Part shown: positions 10,957 through 20,735 of the stretch, in pieces
Position numbering within the stretch: position 1 is the stretch's first letter
Layout of the letters: each line of letters starts with the position of its first letter
Notes under the pieces: model-generated
Seen by the model: only the letters and a program-made list of their open reading frames with translations
Told to the model about the DNA's origin: nothing
The model's database searches: none
Made by a program: the position numbers and the translations under genes
Origin: Bifidobacterium sp. ESL0790
Lineage (GTDB): Bacteria > Actinomycetota > Actinomycetes > Actinomycetales > Bifidobacteriaceae
DNA: 64,000 nucleotides
Reading direction: 5' to 3'
Assembly (NCBI RefSeq): GCF_029395435.1
Contig: NZ_CP113915.1
Span: 1-64,000 of the forward strand

Positions 10957-13332
10957 GTGACGGAACATCAACAGTCAGAGGGCATTTCGCAACGTGATGC
11001 CTTGAATGACGCCGCCAGGAACGCCGTTGATCGAAATGGCTCGGCCCGCCAAGGTGGCGCCGAAAGCCAGCGTGCGCACCACAGCCATAAGAAAGTCAGC
11101 AAACACAGCAAAAGCAACGGTGGCAACGCCGGCAAAAACGCTGCGCGAGGCCGCCACAACCGCAAAAGCAAGGCGAATTCCGGCCGAGTCGTCCGTTCGC
11201 TTGGCATCGTGCATGGCGGGCCGAACAGCGGAACCCAGAACGTCGCGAGCCAGAGCCGAAGCGGCCAAAGCGATATGGTGACCGATAATTTCGGAGTTAC
11301 CAGGCAAAAGCAAATCAGCGCGGTGGCCGGCACCCTCAACGGCAATCGTTCCGCAAACGCGCACCGCTCTCAAAACACCGGTGCGGCGGGCTTGGTGAAT
11401 GTCGGTCAGAATAATGGCTCGAATGGCGGGAGATCTGGCGCTCTCTATGGGTCGAACAGTGCTCAAAACAACGTGGTGACTGATGCGCAAGGCATCAAAC
11501 AGGGCAGTGACCAGAGCGGCGCGGCCGGCGGCGTGCAGCAAAACGACTGGGCGAGCATTGTGGGCGGATCCAAAAGCGGTGAGCGGAAGGGCCTGGCGAA
11601 GGTCCTGCGCAATAGCGAACGGTATGCCACGGTGAGTGATTCCGGCGTTTCGAGCCACGGACGGCGAGGAGCCGCGAATGTCGCCGCGAATAATTCCTCC
11701 GGCAATGTAGCGAACGGCAATCGGTCTGTCGCGGTGAATAATGTTAAAAGTATGACAAAAGCGGCGAAGGGTGACCAACACGATGGGCGGCGTGGCACTG
11801 CCATAGGCGCGCAAGCCAAGGGGCGTCAGGGCAAGGTGGCGAACGGCGGTCATGCCGGTGTCCAATCTCATACGGTGACCGATACTCAGAACGCCAACCG
11901 TTCACATGGATCAAATGGGACTTCAACGACCAACCGTTCCCATGCCGCGAGTAGCGCCGCAAGCGCAAGCGGGTCTCGTGGCGCGAATAGCGCCCCTGGC
12001 GGCAATCGTTCTCGCGCGGCGAATGGAAACCAAGGCACCACCGAAGCTCGTACAACGAGTAGGGCCAAGAAGGGCAACAACGGCACCGGGCGTCATGGCA
12101 AGCCGAAGGGGAGCCGGCACAGCAAGGCGGCCGCGCCCAAGAGCACCAGGCGGACCACGAGCAGCACGAGGCGGGTCGCCGGCGGCAACGCCGAGCCCAA
12201 CGATGGCACAGCCGCCGGCAGCAAGACGGTAGTCGCCAAAACGTCAACAGCTAATAGAGCAACCGTGAATAAGGCAACCGCTAGCGTAACCGCTCACAAC
12301 CGCGAATCTGCCACTGGCACGGCCAAGCGCGCAACCCCGCAAAAGTCGGCGTCAACGCGGGCTTCGGCCACAACACGGACTTCGCCCGCCGCCCAATCCG
12401 TGGCCGCATCACAATCCAGGAGCTCGGCAAGGCCCGCGACGAAGGCCAAACCTGCGACGAACATGAAATCAGCGGCGGCAACAAAGTCTAAGACTGCGGC
12501 AAAGCCGGCGAACGCGACGAAGGCTTCCAGTACTTCTCAGTCCGTGGCCGCAGCGAAATCCGCGACCACTATTGCGAACGCAACTCCGGCCACAGCAGCA
12601 ACCACCGCAACCGCGACGACCACCCCAGCGACCAGAAGGGCCGCGCGGGCCGCGAAGGCCGAGGAGACACGGCGCGACATCAAATCCAAGCTTGGCGCGC
12701 ATGTGAAGGAGGGCGGCAAGCTCACCTTCGACGACGTGCTCTACATCCTGATCTGCTGCCTGATCGCCATCGTGATCGCCAGCGTGCTGCGCCTCTTCGT
12801 CTTTGGCCTCTACGCGATTCCGTCCGGTTCGATGGAAGACACGCTCGAGGTCGGCGACCACATCGTCACCAACCGCCTCTCCCCCAAGATCTTCAAGCTG
12901 CAACGCGGCGACGTGGTGGTCTTCAAGGATCCGGCCAACTGGTTGCAATCCAACGACATCTACGCCTCCAACGACCTCGTCAAGCGCGTCATCGGCCTGC
13001 CCGGCGACGTGGTGGCGTGCAAGGGCGCCGGCTACCCGGTGACGGTCAACGGCGTGGCGATCGACGAGAGCTCCTACATCAAGGACGGCGTGCAGCCCAG
13101 CGGCTTCTCCTTCAAGGTGAAGGTGACGCCGGGCAACATCTTCGTGCTCGGCGACAACCGCGCCAACTCGGCGGATTCGCGCTACCACGCCAACGACGGC
13201 AACCACGGCCTCGTGCCCTTGGGGCGCGTGAAGGGCGTGGCGATGCTCGACTATTGGCCCGCGAGCCGCTTCAAAGTGGTCAAGTCGCACCATGACGTGT
13301 TCGCGAAAGTGCCCGGCGCCGTTCATTCCTGA
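10957..13332 (+). CDS. lepB: Signal peptidase I with very long disordered N-terminal region
   Basis: The C-terminal ~200 residues are a type I signal peptidase, which removes signal peptides from secreted proteins at the membrane. There is one transmembrane helix (about residues 590-615), the catalytic serine in IPSGSMEDTL (Ser625), the general-base lysine in NDLVKRVIGLPGDVV (Lys676) and box E GDNRANSADSRYH. The first ~565 residues are low-complexity, strongly basic and rich in N, S, G, A, T, K and R, with no recognised domain. The family is usually 180-300 residues; this one is 791. The reading frame is open throughout. The long region should lie on the cytoplasmic side, before the membrane helix. 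The start is GTG 10957 with GGAG upstream. Enzyme identity is secure; the extension's role is unknown. Confidence 0.9.
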   Translation: MTEHQQSEGISQRDALNDAARNAVDRNGSARQGGAESQRAHHSHKKVSKHSKSNGGNAGKNAARGRHNRKSKANSGRVVRSLGIVHGGPNSGTQNVASQSRSGQSDMVTDNFGVTRQKQISAVAGTLNGNRSANAHRSQNTGAAGLVNVGQNNGSNGGRSGALYGSNSAQNNVVTDAQGIKQGSDQSGAAGGVQQNDWASIVGGSKSGERKGLAKVLRNSERYATVSDSGVSSHGRRGAANVAANNSSGNVANGNRSVAVNNVKSMTKAAKGDQHDGRRGTAIGAQAKGRQGKVANGGHAGVQSHTVTDTQNANRSHGSNGTSTTNRSHAASSAASASGSRGANSAPGGNRSRAANGNQGTTEARTTSRAKKGNNGTGRHGKPKGSRHSKAAAPKSTRRTTSSTRRVAGGNAEPNDGTAAGSKTVVAKTSTANRATVNKATASVTAHNRESATGTAKRATPQKSASTRASATTRTSPAAQSVAASQSRSSARPATKAKPATNMKSAAATKSKTAAKPANATKASSTSQSVAAAKSATTIANATPATAATTATATTTPATRRAARAAKAEETRRDIKSKLGAHVKEGGKLTFDDVLYILICCLIAIVIASVLRLFVFGLYAIPSGSMEDTLEVGDHIVTNRLSPKIFKLQRGDVVVFKDPANWLQSNDIYASNDLVKRVIGLPGDVVACKGAGYPVTVNGVAIDESSYIKDGVQPSGFSFKVKVTPGNIFVLGDNRANSADSRYHANDGNHGLVPLGRVKGVAMLDYWPASRFKVVKSHHDVFAKVPGAVHS

Positions 13333-13463
13333 GCGCCCGGGACTGAGGCTGAGCGCTGAGTGCTGGCCGTCTGTGAAGTGTTCTGATACCTAGTTTTTCC
13401 GTCTGTCAACGCGCTTTCGAAGTGTGCTGTAACAGAGTATCTCATAGGTGAATGAGACGATTT

Positions 13464-13492
13464 TTGACCTACAAAGATAATACTTTTATCTA
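13464..13492 (+). promoter_or_regulatory. Possible promoter of the BspA-like protein
   Basis: In an AT-rich stretch (13430-13560), TTGACC (13464-13469) is followed after 17 bases by TATCTA (13487-13492). This would give a leader of about 105 bases before the ATG at 13606. Base composition changes sharply here relative to the flanking genes. Confidence 0.35.
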
Positions 13493-13605
13493 TTTTAGAT
13501 ACTATTTACTAGACACGCTGAAAGTATGCGCCTGAATTGTAATGCATTTTTGGTATACAATCCGGTTTGGAGGAGTCTCGAAAGAACGAGATTTAAGGGA
13601 TTACG

Positions 13606-16600
13606 ATGCGATTCAATAACGTGAAGATTTTAGGCGGCATAGTCGCGGCCGCCATGATGTTCGGGGTCGCGGCGACGTCGAGCGCCCAGCCTTCCGACCA
13701 GGGCAACGACGGATCGAACCAGGTGAGCGCCCAGCAGGCGGAGCAGGATTCCGCGAAGCAGAGCGATTCGGCACAAGGCGCGGCATCTCAGGCGTCCGCG
13801 AACGATGCCAACAAGGGCGAGACGAACCAAAACAAGGACGGCGCGAACGGCGCGAAGACGGCAGGTTCCCCAACCAACGGTTCCGGCTCAAGTTCCAGCG
13901 CAAATCCAGGCGCGAAAGCAGCCTCGCCGAACCGCGCTTCTGTTTCCGCGCAGGACGACCAGCCCTCCTCGGCGACGCCCAGGGACGCGCTGCCGACGAC
14001 GGCCGACTGCCAGCCCTACCATGACTCGTGGAAGGCCACGCCCACGGCCTCCGGCGTCTCCGCGAACGGCGAGTGGACCCTCGGTGTGAACGATTCGGGC
14101 GAATGCGCCCTGGTCATCACCGCCACCGACCCCGCCAACGAGTACCAGCTGCCGGTCGTCCCCTCGAGCCTCGATGACGCCAGCCGCAGCAACCCCGGCC
14201 GCCATCCGTTCATCAAGCGAGTCGTGTTCAACGGCCCTGGCAAGGTCGTGTTCCCTGCGGGCAGCCGTTCGCAGGGCCTTTTCGAGAACATGAGCCAGTT
14301 GCGCGCGATCGATGGCCTGGACCGCGTCGACACCAGCTACATGACCGACATGAGCGATATGTTCTCCCATTGCTCCAGCCTTGCCTCGCTCGACGTCTCG
14401 CATTTCGACACCAGCGGCGTCACCGACATGGAGAACGTGTTCGCCGGCTGCTCCAGCCTGGCCTCGTTGGACGTGTCGCATTTCGACACCCGCAACGTCA
14501 CGAAGATGAACTGGATGTTCGCCAATTGCTCGAGCCTGGCCTCGTTGGATGTCTCGCGTTTCGACACGCATAACGTCACCACCATGGAAATGATGTTCAA
14601 AGACGATTCGGGCCTGACCTCGCTGGATATGTCCGATTTCGACACCAGCAAAGTCACCAGGATGAACAACATGTTCCAGGACTGCAAGGGCCTGGCCTCG
14701 CTGGACCTCGCCGCGTTCGACACCAGCAACGTCACGGATATGTCATACATGTTCTCGAACTGCTTCGGCCTGACCTCGCTGGACGTCTCGCATTTCAACA
14801 TCGGCAAGGTCCTCTATATGCAGTGCATGTTCGCCTATTGCAACAGGCTGCAGTCGCTGGACCTCTCGAGTTTCAAGAACGTGGCTGCCTGGAACACCGA
14901 CAACGCGCTCAAGGTCGGGGACATTTACACCAACCCTCCCGCCCTTCGCCAGATAACGATCGGCGAGCACATGTACGGCAACTTCCAGCTCAAGTCCGAG
15001 GGCAATCGGCAGTGGGTCCGCATTCGCGACACCTCGGGGTCCTACCTCCCGCTCGACACTCTTGACCAGACGTATTCCTCGGACGATGTGCCATCCACGG
15101 GCGGCACGTTCGTGCTCACTGAGAAGCGCGCGCTGCGCCTTGACTTGAACCAGTCCGATGGCAAGTATTGGGGCACGACCGACGAGGACCAATACGTCCC
15201 CGGCGGCACGGAAATGGCGAAGCTGCCCGACGGGTCCACGCAGGTGAAGCCTCGCTTCCAGACGACGAAGGCCCCCGCCAAGACCTCGCTCCACACCAGT
15301 AATTACGTCGATACCTATTTCAAGTTCGTCAACTGGAACACGAAGTCGGACGGCTCCGGCACCGCGTACGCGCCCGGCGACGAGATCTCCATGGACGCCG
15401 GTGACGTCACGCTTTACGCGCAGTGGAAGCAGATTAAAGCGCAGCCGTCATCGATGCAGAGCTACGCCGCCCGCTATGTGCTGCGGTTCAAGATGAACCC
15501 GCCCGCCGATTCGGGCGTGAGCGAGCCGACCGCGGTGGACGAGACCTCGTCGACGAAGCGTCTTGCTTCTCGGAATGATTTCACGAAGACGCAGTCGATC
15601 GCGATTCACCACAAGGCTCCGACCGTCAACGGCTATCGTTTTGACGGCTGGACGATTGGCGACGATTCCACCGTCTACAAGGACGGCGACAGCGTGCAGA
15701 TGAGACCCGGAATCACCGAGCTGAAGGCCAATTGGACGAAGGTGTATACGTATCGCTTGAACTTCATGCCCGTCGCCCCTGGCGATGATCCGAAGGTCAC
15801 CAAGACGTTCGCCGCGCTCGATGGCGGCGTCTCGACCGATGCCTCGCACATGTTCTTCATTCCGTTCGGCTACACGCTCAACGCCGACGATTCAGGGCAA
15901 TACCGCTTCCTTTGCTGGGTTGACGCGCAGGGCCACCAGTACTATCCCGGCTCGTGGGTCACGCTGAACAGCGCGGCGCCCGGCACCACGCTTTACGGTT
16001 CGTGGAAGCGAGTGGCGGCGCCAAGCTCCTCGATGGACTACTACGCCAACTACGCGCTGCGGTTCAAGGAGAACGCACCCGCGGGTTCGGGCGTGAGCGA
16101 GCCGGCCTCGCCGGACGTGGCTTCGACGACCGTCAAGCTCAGCTCCCGCGCGGATCTGGCCAAGGCGCACAAGGTGAAGATCGACCATGCGGCGTATCCG
16201 AAGATCACCGGCTATCGTTTCGATGGCTGGAGCGTCTCCGGCGACGAATCGACGCTTTACCAGACCGGTGGCGAGGTGTCGGTGATGCCTGGGGTCACGG
16301 AGTTGACGGGGCATTGGACGAAGCTGCCGACGCCGGCGGCTGGGGCTGGAACGTCGTCTCCGTCGATTGGCGGTGCGGGTTCCGGTTCTGGTTTGACTCC
16401 GGGGGCTCCGGGGACTCCGAACACGCTTGGCAGGTCTGCCGCGTTTGGCGCTGTGCCGGCAGCGGTTGGCGCGCCTCAGGGCGCGACGATTGGTGGCGCG
16501 GATGGCGTGGTCGCTCCTTCCGCTCCGAAGTCGGCGCATCGCGATTGGCGCAAGGTTGAATGCGGGAGCGCTTCGGGCAAGGCCTCTGGCGCCGCGTATG

Positions 16601-16800
16601 TGATCGATGTGGCTGGTTACCGTGTGATGGCCAGCGGCAATGTATGCGTGGCGGCCAAGTCGGCAGTCCCCGCAGCGTCGACTCGCGCCGTGTTCCCGTG
16701 GTGGCTGGTGGCGCTCGCCATTGTGCTCGCGCTCATTGGCGTCGGCTATGTGAGGCGCAACCGCTTCAACATCGCGAAGCATCGTGCCGCATCCGAATGA
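13606..16800 (+). CDS. BspA-like repeat surface protein (DUF285 plus Listeria-Bacteroides repeats)
   Basis: This is a 1,064-residue exported protein. A signal peptide (residues 1-28, AAAMMFGVAATSSAQ) is followed by a polar Q/N/S/A-rich stalk. About seven BspA/DUF285-type repeats of ~26 residues lie at about 246-430, each resembling TDMSDMFSHCSSLASLDVS. Beta-grasp modules of the Listeria-Bacteroides (InlB B-repeat) type follow at about 505-905 (for example GYRFDGWTIGDDSTVY). The C-terminus has one membrane helix (about 1026-1048, WWLVALAIVLALIGVGYV) and a basic tail but no LPXTG motif, so membrane anchoring is more likely than sortase attachment. BspA-type repeats occur in adhesins; a host- or mucus-binding role is inference. 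ATG 13606 follows AAGGGA. A terminator follows at 16862. Confidence 0.85.
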   Translation: MRFNNVKILGGIVAAAMMFGVAATSSAQPSDQGNDGSNQVSAQQAEQDSAKQSDSAQGAASQASANDANKGETNQNKDGANGAKTAGSPTNGSGSSSSANPGAKAASPNRASVSAQDDQPSSATPRDALPTTADCQPYHDSWKATPTASGVSANGEWTLGVNDSGECALVITATDPANEYQLPVVPSSLDDASRSNPGRHPFIKRVVFNGPGKVVFPAGSRSQGLFENMSQLRAIDGLDRVDTSYMTDMSDMFSHCSSLASLDVSHFDTSGVTDMENVFAGCSSLASLDVSHFDTRNVTKMNWMFANCSSLASLDVSRFDTHNVTTMEMMFKDDSGLTSLDMSDFDTSKVTRMNNMFQDCKGLASLDLAAFDTSNVTDMSYMFSNCFGLTSLDVSHFNIGKVLYMQCMFAYCNRLQSLDLSSFKNVAAWNTDNALKVGDIYTNPPALRQITIGEHMYGNFQLKSEGNRQWVRIRDTSGSYLPLDTLDQTYSSDDVPSTGGTFVLTEKRALRLDLNQSDGKYWGTTDEDQYVPGGTEMAKLPDGSTQVKPRFQTTKAPAKTSLHTSNYVDTYFKFVNWNTKSDGSGTAYAPGDEISMDAGDVTLYAQWKQIKAQPSSMQSYAARYVLRFKMNPPADSGVSEPTAVDETSSTKRLASRNDFTKTQSIAIHHKAPTVNGYRFDGWTIGDDSTVYKDGDSVQMRPGITELKANWTKVYTYRLNFMPVAPGDDPKVTKTFAALDGGVSTDASHMFFIPFGYTLNADDSGQYRFLCWVDAQGHQYYPGSWVTLNSAAPGTTLYGSWKRVAAPSSSMDYYANYALRFKENAPAGSGVSEPASPDVASTTVKLSSRADLAKAHKVKIDHAAYPKITGYRFDGWSVSGDESTLYQTGGEVSVMPGVTELTGHWTKLPTPAAGAGTSSPSIGGAGSGSGLTPGAPGTPNTLGRSAAFGAVPAAVGAPQGATIGGADGVVAPSAPKSAHRDWRKVECGSASGKASGAAYVIDVAGYRVMASGNVCVAAKSAVPAASTRAVFPWWLVALAIVLALIGVGYVRRNRFNIAKHRAASE

Positions 16801-16861
16801 TCAGTGTGACTGGTTGAAGGCCCGTTGATTCGGGCCGTCGACCGTTCTCGACCAAAATCCG

Positions 16862-16905
16862 AAAGCGCCGAACCTCATCGATATGGTAGGGTTCGGCGCT
16901 TTTGT
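16862..16905 (+). terminator. Rho-independent terminator after the BspA-like gene
   Basis: AAAGCGCCGAACC (16862-16874) pairs perfectly with GGTTCGGCGCTTT (16890-16902), followed by a short T/G run. Confidence 0.75.
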
Positions 16906-16923
16906 GTTCCGGTTCTTGAGGGT

Positions 16924-17389
16924 GCCCTCGCACTTAAGGCCCGATACAGAATCGGTTTCGTTGGAATTCCAACGAAACGTGTTGGCAATCACCCCTAAAG
17001 TGTGAGGGTATTTCCAAACGGGTGGTTACTAAAAGATACCGTGCTGTTTCCAAGGGGCTAATTTTTTAATTCTTGGGTTAGTGTGTGCATGGTACCTGAA
17101 ACGGCGGTTACAAAAGTGGCCGATACAAAAGTGAAATCCTTGAGATTCCGCCGTTTGGGGTTTTGTATCGTTCACTTTTGTAACTCGAGTTTTCGGGTTG
17201 TTTGGGAAGTGCCCTCGCACTTAGGGCCTGATACGGAATCGGTTTCGTTGGAATTTCAACAAAACGTGTTGGCGATCGCCCCTAAAGTGTGAGGGCAGTT
17301 CCATGATCCCCCACACCCAAACGGGTGGTTACCAAAAGATACCACACTGTTTCCAACGTTTCGTTTTTAAATGCCCCGCTTTGGGTGTG
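16924..17389. repeat. Composite palindromic repeat, copy 1 (units A-C'-B-A-C)
   Basis: Five palindromic units lie side by side. Unit A occurs at 16924-17010 and 17211-17296, with ends CCCTCGCACTTAAGG and CCTAAAGTGTGAGGG and a central palindrome around GTTGGAATTCCAAC. A degenerate unit C' covers about 17017-17090. Unit B (17107-17184, 78 bases) is bounded by GTTACAAAAGTG and CACTTTTGTAAC. Unit C (17312-17389) is bounded by CACACCCAAA and TTTGGGTGTG. The same A-C-B-A order recurs inverted at 36904-37285, and a single unit C lies at 60979-61062. Short open frames inside are by-products of the repeat. The remaining bases to 17474 show nothing else. Confidence 0.85.
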
Positions 17390-17474
17390 CCGGAAATTGT
17401 GCATTACGCCAATTTCCGACCCCATTCCTTCTCATCCCGTCCTAGGCGCTGACGCGTAACCCCGTTTCGCTAAA

Positions 17475-18674
17475 GTGGAATCTGTGATCGCCTATCTGAG
17501 CTATTTCAGCACCTCATTCATCCTCGCCATGGTGTTGTGGCCGCTGCTCAGCGCCGTGCTCACCCTGCCGATCCTCGCGGGGCTCTACCACCGTCATCAC
17601 CGACTGCACTCGCGTTCCGTGCTCATCGCCTACCTTTGCGTGCTCTACGCGCTCGGCCTCATCACCTTCACGCTCTACCCGATGCCCGACGACCCGCAGA
17701 CCTATTGCCTCACCCACAGCCATGGCCCGCAGCTCAACCCCTTCGCCTTCGTGGGCGACCTCACCACCAGCGGCAAAACCGCTGCGTTCCAGCTGCTTTT
17801 CAACGTCGCCCTATTCCTGCCGCTCGGCTTCGCGTTGTGCCGCTGGGGCCGTTGGAAATGGTACGCGGCCGTGCCCGCCGGCTTCCTGGTCTCTTTGTTC
17901 ATCGAGACCTCGCAGCTCACGGGTTTCTGGCACATCTACCCCTGCGCCTACCGCCAATTCGACGTGGACGACCTGCTCACCAACACCCTCGGCGCCGTGC
18001 TTGGCTGCCTCGTCGCGCGCGTCTACGGCCATTTTGTGCCGCTCGCCCGCGTGGAGAACCGCGACGAGGTGAACCACGAGCCCGGCCTGTTGCACCGCGC
18101 CGTGAGCTTGGTGATCGACATGGTCTTCGTCTCCGTGGTGGACGTCGCGCTCACGCTCGGCTTCATCTATTGTTTCTCGAAACTGGCCGCGCCGCTGCTG
18201 CGCTCGGGCTCGGGTGGGCCGTTCGGGGGCTCGCTGCTCGTTGTGGTCTCCGACGTCGGCGCGAAGGCGTTCACCCTCATCTCGCTGCTGATTTTCGAGG
18301 TGTGGATTCCGATGCGGCACCGCGGGCAGACGCTCGGCGGCATGTTCACACACATGAGCTGTGAGACCAAGGAACGGCATGGCGGCGCCCGTTTCGCGTT
18401 CTATGCCGTGCGCCTGGTGGTGCTGTTCGTCGCCATGCAGGTCACCGTCGATTCGTCGCGCAAGGTCGCGCTGGCGCTTATCGTCGCGCTGGTCGTCTTC
18501 TGGATCTTCGCGCACCAAATGCCTTACGATTTTATCTCAGGGCGTAAATGGAGCGGGGATGATGAAGCCGGCGAGGTTGGCCACGATACTGGTGAAGTTG
18601 CCGGCGGCGGTGAGGCGAATGCCGGCGGTATGGTCGGCGAAGTCGGCGATGGCCCCAAACCTGTTGATAAATAA
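17475..18674 (+). CDS. VanZ-like membrane protein with C-terminal RDD domain
   Basis: This 399-residue polytopic membrane protein has a VanZ-like region at about residues 45-195 (YALGLITFTLYPMP; FNVALFLPLGFALCRWGRW; DVDDLLTNTLGAVLGCLVA). An RDD-type domain follows at about 205-350 (RAVSLVIDMVFVSVVDVALT; HRGQTLGGMFTHM). The Gly-rich C-terminal tail is probably cytoplasmic. VanZ proteins relate to teicoplanin resistance and RDD proteins to transport, but the precise function is unknown. The start is GTG 17475 or GTG 17484; there is no strong ribosome site. It stands alone between the composite repeat and a long gap. Confidence 0.75.
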   Translation: MESVIAYLSYFSTSFILAMVLWPLLSAVLTLPILAGLYHRHHRLHSRSVLIAYLCVLYALGLITFTLYPMPDDPQTYCLTHSHGPQLNPFAFVGDLTTSGKTAAFQLLFNVALFLPLGFALCRWGRWKWYAAVPAGFLVSLFIETSQLTGFWHIYPCAYRQFDVDDLLTNTLGAVLGCLVARVYGHFVPLARVENRDEVNHEPGLLHRAVSLVIDMVFVSVVDVALTLGFIYCFSKLAAPLLRSGSGGPFGGSLLVVVSDVGAKAFTLISLLIFEVWIPMRHRGQTLGGMFTHMSCETKERHGGARFAFYAVRLVVLFVAMQVTVDSSRKVALALIVALVVFWIFAHQMPYDFISGRKWSGDDEAGEVGHDTGEVAGGGEANAGGMVGEVGDGPKPVDK

Positions 18675-19275
18675 GGCAATGAATACCGCCAAAACAGGCG
18701 AAACCAAAGAAAAATGAAATATTGAAAATCAAAGAAAATGATGAGGTGGATGCACTTTGGCCTTCTGCCCACTGCTGGGCATTGGGCCAAAGCTCATCAT
18801 AAAAAGGGAAACACCTTTATATCCGTTGCGACCCCCGTTGGAGCGAAACTCACCACCACAGTACGTTTCAAACGAATCACCACAAAACGTTTCCAACGAA
18901 CCACCACGCCGCAACTGACATACATAGTATATCATTCGTATGGATAAAATTTCATTTTCATTGACTTTTATTGAGCGCCGCGCTCAATTTTTCACAATTG
19001 CGTTTTGCCCCTTCGGAGAAGCCCTGCCGCGTGTCAGAATTCGCTTCGTCGCGGGTGGATGAGTGTTGAGGTGAAGGATGGATTTTGGCGTGTGGTGAAC
19101 GACTTTTTGTCGCTGGGGCTTGGGGTTTGGCTAAGGAATTGCATCCTAGGGAATCGCAGCTGAGGCAGCGACGGCATCCGCTTCGTTGCAATTACTTCGG
19201 GCTTGAGTGACGAAGAAGCCGCTGAGCGAATGTCAGCGGCTTCGTTTTCGGCTTAGTTTGTGTGAGCGAATCGGC
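18675..19275. repeat. Gene-poor 600 bases with short 24-bp direct repeats
   Basis: No credible gene was seen. The motif ACGTTTC-N-AACGAA-N-CACCAC occurs at 18863 and 18887 (exact 24-base step), with a degraded third copy just upstream (GAAACTCACCACCACAG). Downstream lies the terminator at 19215-19248. The stretch is AT-richer than the genes on either side. Confidence 0.5.
19215..19248. terminator. Hairpin downstream of gdhA
   Basis: GAAGCCGCTGA (19215-19225) pairs with TCAGCGGCTTC (19233-19243). The T-run is better on the + side (TTCGTTTTCGG), but its position about 30 bases after the gdhA stop suggests it ends gdhA transcription from the minus strand. Confidence 0.55.
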
Positions 19276-20622
19276 TCAGCAAACGCCCTGGGCGACCATG
19301 GCGTTGGCGACCTTGACGAAGCCAGCGGCGTTGGCGCCGAGCATCAGATCACCCTCGTGGTCGTATTCCTTGGCGGCGGCCAGGGAGTTGGCGACGATGT
19401 TCTCCATGATGTCCTTGAGCTTGGCGTCGACCTCCTCGAAGGTCCAGGAAAGACGATACGAATTCTGGCTCATCTCGAGGCCGGAAACGGCGACGCCGCC
19501 GGCGTTGGAAGCCTTGGCGGGTCCGTAGAGCAAACCGGCCTTCTGATAGGTCTCGATTGCCTCAGGAGTGGACGGCATATTCGCGCCTTCGCACACGACC
19601 TTGCAGCCGTTCTTTACCAGTGCGGCCGCGGATTCACCGTCGACTTCGTTCTGGGTGGCGCAAGGCAGCGCGATGTCGCAAGGAACCGTCCAGACGCCCT
19701 TGCTGCCTTCGTGATATTCGGCACCAGAAACGCGATCTGCATATTCCTTGATGCGACCGCGGTGGCCGAGCTTGATGTCCTTGACCACGTCGAGCTTGAT
19801 GCCGTCCGGATCGTAGACATAACCGTTGGAATCGGAGCAGGTGACGACCTTCGCGCCCATTTCCTGCGCCTTTTCGATGGCGAAGATGGCCACGTTGCCG
19901 GAGCCGGAGATGACCACGGTCTTGCCTTCGAAGGAATCGTTCTTCAACGTGCGCAGCGCGGCGGCAGTGTAATAGCAAAGGCCGTAGCCGGTCGCCTCGG
20001 TGCGGGCGAGCGAGCCGCCGAACTCAAGGCCCTTGCCGGTCAGGACGCCGGAATACTCGTTGCGGATGCGCTTGTACTGGCCGAAGAGATAGCCGATCTC
20101 GCGCGCGCCCACGTTGATGTCGCCGGCTGGAACGTCGGTGAACTGGCCGATGTGGCGTTGCAGCTCGGTCATGAAGGCCTGGCAGAAGCGCATGACCTCG
20201 CCGTCGCTGCGGCCCTTCGGATCGAAGTCGGAGCCACCCTTGGCGCCGCCCATGGGCAGGCCGGTCAGGGAGTTCTTCAGCACCTGCTCGAAGCCGAGGA
20301 ACTTGATGACGGATTCGGTCACCGTCGGGTGCAGACGAAGACCGCCCTTGTAGGGTCCGATGGCGGAGTTGAACTGGATGCGATAGCCGCGGTTGACCTG
20401 CACCTTGCCCTCGTCGTCGACCCAGGCGACGCGGAACTTGATGGCGCGCTCAGGCTCGACCAAGCGCTCCAAAATGCCGTTCTTCTCATATTCCGGGTGC
20501 TTCTCGACGACCGGCTCGAGGGTCTCGAAAACCTCTCGCACGGCCTGCAGGAACTCCGGCTGGTCGCCGTCACGCTTTTCGACCTGCGCGTAGACGCGCT
20601 TCACATATTCGTTAGTCAGCAT
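19276..20622 (-). CDS. gdhA: NADP-type glutamate dehydrogenase
   Basis: The enzyme catalyses reductive amination of 2-oxoglutarate with ammonium to give glutamate. At 448 residues it fits the hexameric NADP-dependent class. Visible motifs are NSAIGPYKGGLRLHPTV, the catalytic-lysine segment LPMGGAKGGSDFDPKG, the substrate region PAGDINVGAREIGYLFG and the Rossmann motif VVISGSGNVAIFAIEKA (GxGxxA-like). The ATG at 20622 has TGGAG upstream. It is read away from mscL, with a shared intergenic region carrying the paired GTGGCCAC hairpins. Confidence 0.97.
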   Translation of the reverse strand: MLTNEYVKRVYAQVEKRDGDQPEFLQAVREVFETLEPVVEKHPEYEKNGILERLVEPERAIKFRVAWVDDEGKVQVNRGYRIQFNSAIGPYKGGLRLHPTVTESVIKFLGFEQVLKNSLTGLPMGGAKGGSDFDPKGRSDGEVMRFCQAFMTELQRHIGQFTDVPAGDINVGAREIGYLFGQYKRIRNEYSGVLTGKGLEFGGSLARTEATGYGLCYYTAAALRTLKNDSFEGKTVVISGSGNVAIFAIEKAQEMGAKVVTCSDSNGYVYDPDGIKLDVVKDIKLGHRGRIKEYADRVSGAEYHEGSKGVWTVPCDIALPCATQNEVDGESAAALVKNGCKVVCEGANMPSTPEAIETYQKAGLLYGPAKASNAGGVAVSGLEMSQNSYRLSWTFEEVDAKLKDIMENIVANSLAAAKEYDHEGDLMLGANAAGFVKVANAMVAQGVC

Positions 20623-20658
20623 AAGTGCTCCATCATTGGGTGAATATTGCCGGTTCTT

Positions 20659-20664
20659 ATTGTA
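20659..20664 (-). promoter_or_regulatory. Possible -10 of the gdhA promoter
   Basis: TACAAT (minus strand, 20664 to 20659) lies about 40 bases before the gdhA ATG. No convincing -35 sits at the expected distance. Confidence 0.35.
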
Positions 20665-20735
20665 GGAATGTGTAAGGCACCAGGAAACCGTTTGACCAGA
20701 AAAATGGGGCTGCGAATGTTAATTTTTGATGACGG

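Noticed and set aside
17083..17292. 69-residue frame that is highly similar to one at 36905-37210
   Set aside because: The similarity comes from the shared palindromic repeat DNA; frames run across unit borders and lack ribosome sites.
19207..20643. 478-residue plus-strand frame across gdhA
   Set aside because: Antisense shadow of gdhA, which has complete family motifs.
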